This document shows positions 11,994-23,900 of a stretch of 64,000 bases of DNA, piece after piece. Origin of the DNA: Mya arenaria. Lineage: Eukaryota > Mollusca > Bivalvia > Myida > Myidae. Under the pieces are notes generated by a model. It saw only the letters and a list, made by a program, of their open reading frames with translations. It ran no database searches and had not been told where the DNA came from. The stretch's first letter is position 1; each line of letters begins with the position of its first letter. Both the position numbers and the translations under genes were made by a program. The DNA is taken from contig NC_069138.1 in assembly GCF_026914265.1 (NCBI RefSeq), positions 34,650,598 to 34,714,597 of the forward strand, read 5' to 3'.

Positions 11994-14900
11994 GTAGGAT
12001 ATTTTATTTTAGTACATTTAGAATTTTATTACATTTCCAATGCATACATGTGTATTAATGCACCAGTCAATTGTAACCACAGCCCCCCCAGGTCTGGGGA
12101 ATAGCGGGGACTTTGACTTTCGGTCCAGCCAACCCCGGGTAAAATCCTCGCCCTGTGGGAATGAAGTGATGGTAAAATCTCCGCCAAACGCCCCCGCACC
12201 CCAGGGACCCTAGGTAAGGCCTATTCCCCTCTATATTTTGTGCAAGACAAAACCACCGCATTCACCGAAAAGATAAAAACACGGCCCATTTCCCCGGCTA
12301 TCCCCAGTATACCCCCGGACCTGGAGGGGGGGGGGGCGTGGTTACAATTGACTGGTGCATAACATTGTCAGTCAGTTACCCCTGGTTAGCTTAACTGTCA
12401 TATGCTTCATTGTGTTCCGCAGACAATTTGGCTAGCAAAAATCTTCTTGATAAGAACAAATAATGAGGCAGTTCCATTGGCTCAGCAGGGTACCAATGTG
12501 GAAATATGAACAGACACTCATACTAATGCTTTCCAAGAGAAAAAGTATTCTGGCGAAATTAAACTCGGTTCGCCTTATCACTAAACATTTTAAAAAAGCA
12601 GCATAGACCTTTGGAGACATTTAAACACTGGGCTATTGAAGAGTATTTTATTGTCACATGCAATTTCATTGTATGAAGAGTTCTCTACCCTGCCTATTGC
12701 ATTTCATTAAAACATTTTGTCAGTCAATTTTTCCATCGATTATATGAAATGTGATGTAAGAAAGTAAGAGAGGGTCGGGCTTTTAGGATTTGACCATTTT
12801 TGCAAGAGTTATAGCCCTTTGTTTATTTTACATTTAAAATTGGTTTCTTCGCAACTCCTCTTACGTTTTTCATGCGATTTCTACCAAACTTTCACAGATT
12901 GATGATCATAAAGTGAAGCAGCGCATATTGTCGGGATTTCCTGCCTTGACCATTTTTGAAAGAGTTATTGCCCTTTGCTTATTTTACATTTAAAATTGGT
13001 TTCTTCGCAACTCCTCATACGTTTTTCATGCGATTTCTACCAAACTTTCACAGATTGATGATTATAAAGTGAAGCAGTGCATATTGTTGGGCTTTCCTGA
13101 TTTGATCATTTTTGGAAAGAGTTATTGCCCTTTGCTTATAATCCCCCGCCTTGAAAAGGCGAGGGGATATAGTAATGGTAGGCGCGATTCAGTGCATGTG
13201 TGTGTGTGTGTGCATGCGTGCGTGTGTGCGTGTGTGCCTCCGTCCGTCCCACATTCATTTCTTTGCATCTCCTCGTACATTTCTCATGCAATTTCTACCA
13301 AACCTTCACAGATTGATGATCATAAAATGAAGCAGCGCATATTGTCGGGCTTTTAGGATTCGACCATTTTTGAAAGAGTTATAGCCCTTTGTTTATTTTA
13401 CATTTAAAATTGGTTTCTTTGCAGCTCCTCTTACGTTTTTCATGCGATTTCTACCAAACTATATCACAGATTGATAATCATAAAGTGAAGCAGCGCATAT
13501 TGTAGGGCTTTCCTGATTTGACCAGTTTTGAAAGAGTTATTGCCCTTTGTTTATTTTACATTTAAAATTGGTTTCTTCGCAACTCCTCTTACGTTTTTCA
13601 TGCGATTTCTACCAAACTATCACAGATTGATGATCATAAAGTGAAGCAGTGCATATTGTCAGGCTTTCCTGATTTGACCATTTTTGAAAGAGTTATTGCC
13701 ATTTGCTTATTTTACATTTAAAATTGGTTTCTTCGCAAATCCTCTTACGTTTTTCATCCGATTCCTACCAAACTTTCACAGATTGATGACTATATAGTGA
13801 CGCAGCGAATATTGTCGGGCTTTTGCAATTTGACCTTATTTGAAAGAGATATTGCCCTTTCTTAATTTTCGCATTTCTTATGTTCCTGAGAAACTACCCT
13901 TATCATTGATTGGCTTTCATTACAAAAAATGTCCCCATGAGGCGGGGGATATAGCTGTCTGTGACCGCTCTTGTTATTTCTAACACTGATCGACATGTCG
14001 CATGTAATATGTTTGTAGTTATTATATTTTCTCTAATTATCAAAGTATTAATCAGGACCTAATATGTTCCTAATTAAATTTATATTTAGTTTTAATTAAT
14101 GTTTTCTTACATGCATATATTCGGCTGATGTCGGACATCTAGAAAACGACCACAGGGTAAGATCTCGGAATGAAATCGCGTTGCACGCGTGAGTTTGAGC
14201 AAATCGCATTAACACAGACGAGAGTTGCCAATCCATGGTTTATAGGTCCGTGATGGTTGCTGACTATTGTGAGTTTTAAAGTATTAATAATTCATTAGGG
14301 TTCTAAGTGTTGGGGAAGGCTCAGTGTGAAGAAAATAGTTTTTATTTGTTACCAATGTAACGTTCCGCTGTAGGTAAAAGTGTGTTAGTAGTATGTTGAT
14401 GTACTTGATTATATGCAAATTGGCATATCCAGGTCTCTTTGTGGATAGAGAATACACTATATATATAGAACAGTTGACCCCTTTAGGGTCAAGCATGCTT
14501 GTCTCTGAAGGGATCTGTTGGCCTTGTTTAAAGCTTGCACTTTACAAATGGTGGCAGCAGTGGGATAGAGTCAACTGCCGGATCGGAGTTGCCTTACTCA
14601 CAAGTTTTCCAGGCCAAGACTCAGGACGAGTCTTCTCGGAGGGGAAAGTAATGTAACGTTCAGCTGTAGGAGGAAGGTCGTTCGTAGTACAGTGATGTAC
14701 TTGATTATATGGAAAGTGGCATATACAGGTCTCTGTGTGGATGGAGAATATACCATGAATAAAGACCAGTCGATCCACCCCTTCAGGGTCGAGCATGCTT
14801 TATTCTAAAGGGATCTGTTGGCCTTGTTAGGCTCGCATGTTACACCTGTATTATGTAAGGTACAGAATGTACATGTATTAAATATTGTTTAATCATACTC

Positions 14901-17900
14901 TGATTTAAAAAGTATTTGTTGTATACTAAGTGTAGCATTAAGGTTGCTCAAGAATTTGATGTTAGATAGACTGTAAACATGGCAAAAAAAATGGAGTTTT
15001 GGGTCCTCGACAAAGAATTATAACTATTGAATTACGCCTTATTTAAGATATGTATTAGGAGGATAAATAAAGCTGGTTAAAGATCATTAGATGGAGCTTT
15101 TTCTTTCATTGAAAGTATTTCAGCAATAACAAAAGTTCCTTTTTATCAAATTTTGAATAACATCTTTTTGTCAATTATCACAGAAATGCTAAGAAAACAA
15201 TGCATGGAACAGTAAATTTTCGTATGGAAATTTGAAAATCTATGAAATGCTGGTTTAAAAAAATGATTGTATATGTGATGAACCATCTCTGCAATCAAAA
15301 GCGGATTATCTTTTCTGAGTGCATAGGTATAAAACAGCTTTAAGAAAGTACTGCTGTGCAGCCCAAATATCCATAATAGCCCATCTATAAACATTTTTTG
15401 ACATGGATAGCAATCTGCCAAAAGTGTTTGTCACGTTTTGCAAGTTGTATTATAATATGTTAATGAGTATACCAGTTCCCATCAACGAGTTTATCAGTTC
15501 CCATCACAATTTGTTGTTTTAATCTCATCCCTATGACAAGATGAAATGTCCCAATTTCTGTTCAATTATGTGAAGTTTAACTTGTTTTATTGTCCAAATT
15601 ATTGCAGTGACATAATCATGGATTCTAAAATAATAAGCATCATTTTAAAGGGACTGTACACCAGACTGGCACCAAAAAAAGTCATTTTCTGTAACGAATC
15701 TCAGGATAATTATTTAATAGAATGTGTTACGCTTTGATATCATAATTGTAAAAAAAGTACCAAAATGTAAAAAAAAAAATTGTGTCGGCGACCGGTTCGA
15801 AACAGTGTGTCGCCCAAATTGCTGTCCAGTGTTGTATCCACTGTGCCACAAAGGCTTACTTCAAACGAGTGGTATATTTAAGCTATATACCTAACTTGGT
15901 AATATCATGTGATAACATCGACTAGCCAACCATGCATTAGGAATAAATTCTACTAGGTAGACATACCCAGTAATCTTTTTTAATGAAAAAAATATGAAAT
16001 AACTGTTAAACTTAAATAAATTGTAAACTATGTGGTACTTCAGTTAGTAAGTTTCAATGCATTGTACACATAAATACCAAGTTTATGTCAGTTTTCAACA
16101 ATTTTCTTTTTTTTCTTGCAAATTGGTCATCTGGTGCACAATTGCTTTAATACATACAAAGCCTAATCATAAAGAATTGTAGTTTTACAACCCAACAGAC
16201 ATAAAATCATTATTTTGTTTCATGCATGCTAAAAATTCATGATAAGAACTTTATTGGTGTCAATATGACAAAACATCGGAAGATTAAGAATTTTAGTAAA
16301 ACATTTAGTATGCCTCTGAAATGAAATTAGTTTTACTTGGACAATCAAATAAACTTCGCTGAAACTAGACAATCAAGCTCTTAGTTTTGAAGTAATAATA
16401 TTTTATTATAAATATAACAACTCAGAAATAATAATTAAAAAAGTGGATGTACGATACATGCATTCAGATATAATTATTAATTATTAGGCGCCTTATTGTG
16501 TAAAATGTTAATGAATCCCATTGATATGTTATATGTTGAAACAAAATATTCTTACAATTACATATTCAAATACACACCTAAAGAGTGATAGGTTTTGTCA
16601 GGTACTGACAAGTGTTACTGATGTTTGGTTACTTTCTTATGACAAGCTCACACTTACAGCAACATCACAGTCATAAGCATGTAGACAAGATAGATGGCTT
16701 ACTTTGTAACCCTTTTAGTTTGTATAAAAACATTTGGGCTTAAAATTGAAACTGTTTTATATTTGGTTTGACGGATTTAAATATACATAAAAAAGCTTGA
16801 GGGTTTGAACGAAATTGCAAATCAGTGCTTGGTAGTGTTGTTGCTTAAATGAGGGATTTACATGATTTTGACTGGGATGTTTACAATTGACATATATGAT
16901 AATTACCTTTGCTTAAAGGTGAATCAGTTTAGTGAAATCATTAAAGATCATTCTTTTCTCAAACTCTACTCCTTGTGCAAAACGTTAATTGAAGGCGTGT
17001 AGAAAGAGATTTGTTTAATTTTGATGCGGCATGGGCTTTCGGGGAACAAATAGTTTGAAAATATGCAGGTGATAAATGTCATAGGACATATCAAGGTATG
17101 CATTTACTTCTTCATGCATTGTTGTGGTTTATATGGACGTTATATTTCAGAAATACAGTCATGAATGATAAGTAATATGTTTGTTTTTTTACCAATAAAT
17201 ATGTTTGGTCTATCTTGTTTCAACTGATTACAAACTTAAATTAATTGTGATTAATTAAGGTAAGGAAGTCATAATAGATTCTGTGTGTTTTTATCAATAC
17301 ATAAAGTTTTATGAAAGATCATGATGCACATATTAATTAAGATCGAAAGACAAGATTTTTATGTTTATTAATAATACATTTCAACTAACAAAAACTTACA
17401 TAAAATTGACATCATGGTGTTCAACCCGTTGAATCTTACTTACTGATGTATTATATTGCTTACGATATGTGCATCTGTCACATTTTTGTGCATTTTTCCT
17501 GAAATTTACTGTAGTTGTCTAGCGCATAAATCCCCAGTAAATTTAAAAATAATGTCAGTATATTTATCTGTACCCATAAACAGATCAGACTTTAACTGGT
17601 AAACCATTATGCGCTATTTTTAAACTAGGACACTAAGATAAAACAGCAACATGATTGTTGCTTTTATTCTTTTAATCATGTAAAATATATTATTCACTAC
17701 AGGCCTCCTACTAGCTGGCATTGACAATTCTAGGCTTGTTTTAATTTGGACCATCTGGTGTTAAGTCCCTTTAAAAGTTGTTTTAATTAATTGTTGTTAT
17801 GAGTTTTAACTGCGTTGTTTTTGATGACTTCAGTTGTAAGGTTTATAACTATGTTATTCAATTTATAACCATTATAATCGCTGGAGGTCACAGCATGACA

Positions 17901-20900
17901 TAGAATAATATAGGCCTAAACAGAAAGGGACATGTTTTATACATAGTTTCATTTATAATGCTCTTTAACTTTCTTTGATAATGATACTTGGTAAGAAATG
18001 TGTGACAATGCATATGTGTTACCAGAATAACAGATGGGGTGTTATTAATAATATAAGTCACACTGTTCCTAACTTATCATAATAAATTTATTTGTATAAT
18101 GTCAACAAAAATAAAAATAATAAAAAATTTATGCATTTACAATGCTTTAAAGCTGCACTCTCACAGATTGAACGTTTTTACAACATTTTTTTTTTTGTCT
18201 TGGAACGAGCAATTTTTTGTGAAAATCAATGGAAACCAGTTTATAAGACTGCTGACAAAAAAAGATCGCAGATTTTTATATTTGAGTTCAAAAATTGATG
18301 TTTTATGCATTTTTTCTTAAACCGTTAGTAACAGTTTAAGCCATAAAACATTAATTTTTGAACAGTAATATGAAAAGCTACGATCTGAGTTTTTTTCAGC
18401 AATCTTATATACCGGTACCATTGGTTTGCAGATATTTACGCAAAAATTTGCCCTTTCCAAGACAAAAAATAAAAAAAGTTGTAAAAATGGTTAATCTGTG
18501 AGACTGTGCAGCTTTTAACGCGTTGTGAGAATTTATGCAGTTTACTTATATGTAACACCCACAATCAGAGGTATTGAAATTTTACATGACTGGGTTTGCA
18601 CAGACTTGAAAATTTTAGGCTGCTGGATGAAGAGTCCTTGCAAACAACAACTTAAAACTATTAACTAATTAATTAATTATTCAGTTTGCTTTGAAAACTG
18701 CTTGAAATGTGATTGTACTTTAGGAAACAGTCCTTAATCTTCACTGTTCCGCTTCAAATGAAGTGCCAGTAGTAAAAATGGTTTATCTTTAGAAAAACAG
18801 TTTGATCTTTAGTGAACGCTTTGCTGGTATTAATTATAATAATAGCTTGTTATTATTGATAATTTTGGAAAACATGTGTTTTTACATAGTTGCTTATTTA
18901 AGATATTCCTTAAAAATCTAATAAAAGCCCATGATATCTCCTTGAAAACTCAATTTAGTGCTCGTGTACAGTTTGAATCACAACGGTAGCAAGGAAAGTA
19001 TAACGGTAGCATGTTGTCTATAATGGATACTGTTCAATAACTTGCGTGTGTACAAGTGAATAGCTTTATAATTCATCTGGCTGAATATTATAACAGGGTA
19101 AAGCTCCGCTTATTCCGTACTTGTTAGCATCCTTATATGGGGTTTAATGTGTAGGCGAAAAAAAAGAATGTATACTCTCAAACACGGTACCCATTGTTAT
19201 ATAGCCTATTAATTACTTAAATGTAAATAAGGATTTACTTCTTATGCAATTTGTTGTTTTCACATTCTCTGCTTATGTGATCATCACATTATAAATGTAC
19301 CGGTATATGTTCGTGGCCAAAGGCATGTTTCTATTTGTATTTCAAATATAATAACTACAATTCATATTTAATCAAATTACATGTACCTTTGGAAGTGGGT
19401 CCAAAATGGTTAACATTACCTGCACACTTATTTTAAATAAATTATTGTTTATGAGTAAATTGAGCTAAATCTGCAAATGCATGTTTTTATGAAATATGAT
19501 GTGAAACTATTTTAATGTATAGAAATTAGCTCCTTTTTTCGAGGCACAGGGCTTTATAAGGCGAGCCTTTACATTCTGCAATAGCATTCAAAAGTATGCA
19601 GTTTTACCCCCTTGTTTTATTTTTTTCAGTATTAAAACAGGATATGACCTGTGAAAAACAACAACGCTGAACTGTATTGTACAATTTCCTTGAAGTTTTA
19701 TTTATCCCTTACAACAGAAGTGTTACGTGTTGGTGTAAACATGAATGAAGTTTTCATTAATTAGAATCGAAAAAAACCGTACCATCAAATCTATGTTTTG
19801 ACATTGTCTAACATTATGATCATTGTCGCAACCAGCTGCCTGGAGTTTATGGGTTTCTATATACTACTTATAACAAAGATAGCTGAATAAATGCTATCAA
19901 TCTCTTTGGATTTTAAATCGACGTCTAGGGCTTAATGTGTAATAAAGTGATCTGGAAAAAATGAAAGTGAGGAATAAAATGGTGTCTTAATAGCTGTTTA
20001 ATCTTTAATAACGGTGAATATCTCACGTAATGAAAGTTTTGTGCTTTTAAAAAATGTATGTTTTTAACATGTCCTGTAGCATTAAACAACTTCAAAAGAG
20101 TATTTGAGGAGCATTTGTTTTACTGCGTTTAAATATACCATCATGTGTGGACTATTTCTCCCCCCCAAAAATGTATTGTTTTACAGTGTATAATATAAGA
20201 GCATGGTCTGTTACAGAACAATTTCAGGACTGTTTCCACCTTTTGTTTGGTGTTACTGTGTTATAGTCATCATGATCCGTTTCATGACTATTTCTACAGA
20301 TGTGTTAATTGCTGTGTATTGATACAACATATTCTGTTTCAGGACTATTTCTTCCTGTCCGCAGACATCAACCATCTGTTCTTTGAAGGATGGCACTTCC
20401 AAGGAACTGGAGGTACTCATTTTATTTTATCTCATTGGAATCAGCATGTGGTTGTCATTATGCACCAGTCAATTGGTTGGGGGGGGGAGCGGGGGAAATG
20501 GGCCGTGTTTTTACCTTCTAGGTGGCCCTGCGGTTACAGAGTGAATGCGGCGGTTTTGTTTTTGACTAAAAATAGCGGGGAATGGGCCTTATGGGGTGCG
20601 GCGGCATTTGGCAGTTTGTCTCCGTGGGGAGGGGTATTTACACGGGATTGACTGGTCCCCCCTATTTCAGAACCTGGGATGCTGTGGTTACAATTGACTG
20701 GTGCATTACCCCGGCGAAATAATGACCATGGTCGACCATGGTCCCCACGGTTTTTGACAGTTTTTGACGGTCAACCATGTTTTATCATGGTTAACCATCA
20801 AGTACCGTGGGAAAATCATTGCCTGGACCACGGTCGACCATGGTCGACCATGGTCTACCATGGTACAAAAAAATATCACCATGGTATACCATGGTTTGAC

Positions 20901-23900
20901 AATGGTCGACCATGGTCTACCATGGTACAAAAAAAGATCACCATGGTATACCATGGTTTTTGAAGGTCAACCATCAAGTACCGTGAAAAACCCCACAGTA
21001 GACCATGGTACAAAAGTTTTACTCCGAGAGTCACCATTTCAACCATGGTCTACCATGGTACACCAAGGTTGACCATGGTCAGCCACTGTGACAGTTTACC
21101 ATAGTCTACCATCATCCTTTTTTATCTGATTCTTTACTTTGGATAAGTCTAAAAATGATTTGTTGATTTTGGTAAATAACAGAAATAGCAACTTAATAAA
21201 TGTGGTCTTATTCTTTACTGATATTTAGTAAACACACAACTTGTCAACAACAGAAGTTGTGTTTCAGTATTAACCCTTTACCAGCTGTTCTGCTAATTTT
21301 AGACTCATCCACAACGAAAGCATCTGATGGAAAGGAAGAATATCTATTGGAAAGGAAGAATGCCAAATTTGAAAACCTTTGAAAACAATTTGTGGGAAAT
21401 AGAGCATTTGCTCATTAATGAGCATCTATGCTCCATTCCTCTGTGAAATGATGTTCTTGTGTTTAATTACTGTTCAAGAACTATGCAAAACTGTACTAGA
21501 ACAGTAACTGATCACTTTTAAGAACAGTTGTACTTGAACAGTTCAAGAATACTTTTTAAGAACAGTTCTTGAATTTTTTAAAGACTATTGTTGTTCTAAT
21601 ACTGTTCTATATTAAAGTCTTAAGTACAATATAAGAACAGTTCATGAATAGTGTTTGCACTTAAAATGTTCTTGAACTGTTCATAAAGACAAGTTGGCAC
21701 ATTTAAAGAATAGTTTATGAACTTTTATGTTCTTAATATGTTCTTGAAATGTTCTTTTTAAACAATTTGGCACATAATAGGAACAGCTTATGAACATGGC
21801 AAGTTCTTAAAATGTTCTGCATATGTCTTTGAAAGGAAACTTGTACAAAAACAAGTAGTTGCATCAGCAACAGGCAGGAAGTTGAGGTAGCTGTGGTTAC
21901 AACTGGCTGGTGCATTTAGTGTAACACATTTGGCCCAGTTATAACCCAAAGATTATAAATAAAAAATAACAAACGTAAAGAAAATTCCATATCAAAATAA
22001 CATGAACATTAAAATTAAATTTATTTTAATTAAAGCACCACATATATCATATGTATCATGTAAGGTGCCATGGATTGCTGGTCACATTGCCTGGATACAG
22101 TAATTTATATTTTTTATATATATTTTTTTTTAATAGATTTTTTTATTTATTTTTTGTCAAGATTTTGTCAAGTTATTAGTAACTTTTTTTCATGAAAAAT
22201 GTGGAATATTTTTTAAAATGACATATATTCACTATCTTGTCAAAAAAAAATTAAAAAAAAAAATATAAAAAAAATATTTTATTTTATATAAAATTACTGT
22301 ATCCAGGCAATGTGACGAGCACCTGTGGTCAACACTGGTTAATTAGTTGTTAAACCGGTTAAATATAATATTTACAAAATACTATAGCCATATTCTAACG
22401 TAGCTATATATATAACTATATTCTAACGGTTACGCATTTGAGACGAAACGCTCTTCACTGGCGGAGATAGTTTCGAACGCCCGCCATTTTTGTCGAAATA
22501 ATGCGCCAAATAAACTGATGTCTTGTTTCGTTTATTTAAGGTAAGTTCAAGCGATGTAAGGAGTATAATTCAGTAACGTTTATAACGATCTTTTACGCTA
22601 ATATTATTGTTAAAAATAACATAGCAACATTTTGAAGTAATGAGCAAATATGTTTTGTTGTAATACATTTTCGCGACAAACATACGAAATACGTTTGTGT
22701 AGAAACACAGTTAAATGCTTGTTTTTGACTAGCGTTCAGCTAATACTTAATTTATATATATATATTAAAGCAGCTTTTAAATTTGTTTCTTAACGTTGGT
22801 AAGCTATTTTTGTCGAGAAAAAGGATCAATTGTAATGGGCCGGCAGCGATGCAAAAGTGGGTGGGGAAGGTCAAAAACTAAAACCTTTAAAAAAGTTTTT
22901 ATTGTTTTGAGGAACGATCTTTTAGGGGAGTGAAACATATATTTTTGGCGACATGTTAGTAGGGAGTTAACAAATTTTACAATAGAATATTAATATTTTT
23001 TATAAAAAAAACTTTCACATTTATTCTAAAAAGTCTGTTGACATTATCACTTTGTTTTCATGTCAAAATGCTCCAGACTACCTATTTAACAATGTTGTGA
23101 GTTCGTTATTATATCTTGTCAAATAAAAAAAAAAGTTCTTCAGGTTAATAATGAAAAGTAGTGGATGAGAGATCATTTCCGGGTTACAAATATGTTAATA
23201 TCTTTTTAAATATAGCTGCAATCAAAACAAAGACATTGTTGATTGGACAGTTTCAATAACTTCGACTCAGTCACAAATATACTCTTTTTGTTTAAAGACA
23301 ATATAGCTTTTTGATTTGAAATCTGATAAAATCTTATATCATAAAATATGCTCAAATCCTAATTACAGCTCCTCATGTTGCAATTGATAAACGGGTATGA
23401 ATCATGCTTGTTAAATATTGAACCTCAAAACTAAGAAGAAATTGATTTTTTTAACATTTTTAAATTTTGGTCCTTCAATGGACTTTTGCATCGCTGCCAA
23501 CCCTTGACCTTTTAAATAACCACTATGCAAGCAAATTATGGTTAAGTGTCTGAAATGTTGTTTCGTCTATTTTAGCCAACCCAAAGGAGCTAACAAATAA
23601 ATCATCAGTCCTCAAAAGAATCAACCAGTGAAGGAGAAAAACATTCAAAGCCGTAAATTGTCAAATCCATCAGTGAGTAGACTATTTTTTAAAGCAAATG
23701 GTAAGATTTTCATTCTGGTTTTGAAAACAATATGGTTGGATGTGTGGAGTGGATTTTATATGTAACAGACAAACACTAATGAGAATCTTTAAAAAAAAAT
23801 CAGACTCAATAAATTTGAGCTCTTTGGTTCGAAAGAATTAAATAAGCTATCATTAATTTATATACCTGCAACATTGAAATCTTAATTCGCACTGATTTGA

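Larger units (their letters stand above)
14356..14844 (+). mobile_element. TRIM-like miniature LTR retrotransposon
   Basis: Two direct LTR-like repeats, 14356-14546 and 14652-14844, each start TGTAACGTT and end in TTACA; they share GATGTACTTGATTATATG and AGGGATCTGTTGGCCTTGTT. Just inside the left LTR is TGGTGGCAGCAGTGGGA (near 14550), a tRNA-primer-binding-site-like sequence. Just before the right LTR is a purine tract (GGAGGGGAAAG). Only 105 bp separate the LTRs and there is no gag or pol, as in terminal-repeat retrotransposons in miniature, or after severe internal deletion. No target-site duplication was recognised. Confidence 0.75.

Noticed and set aside
15772..15858. Functional tRNA gene
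   Set aside because: A- and B-boxes are present, but a clean cloverleaf with paired acceptor stem was not evident; more likely a SINE head or relic.
18092..18320. Two overlapping frames of about 70 codons
   Set aside because: They lie in the left half of the AAAGCTGCACTCTCAC MITE and its flank.
20247..20651. 134-codon frame around copper transporter exon 2
   Set aside because: It reads through the exon donor into the MITE at 20460; only 20343-20412 is supported as coding.
20679..21072. Overlapping frames on both strands with DHGRPWSTMV repeats
   Set aside because: They come from the self-palindromic CCATGGT array.
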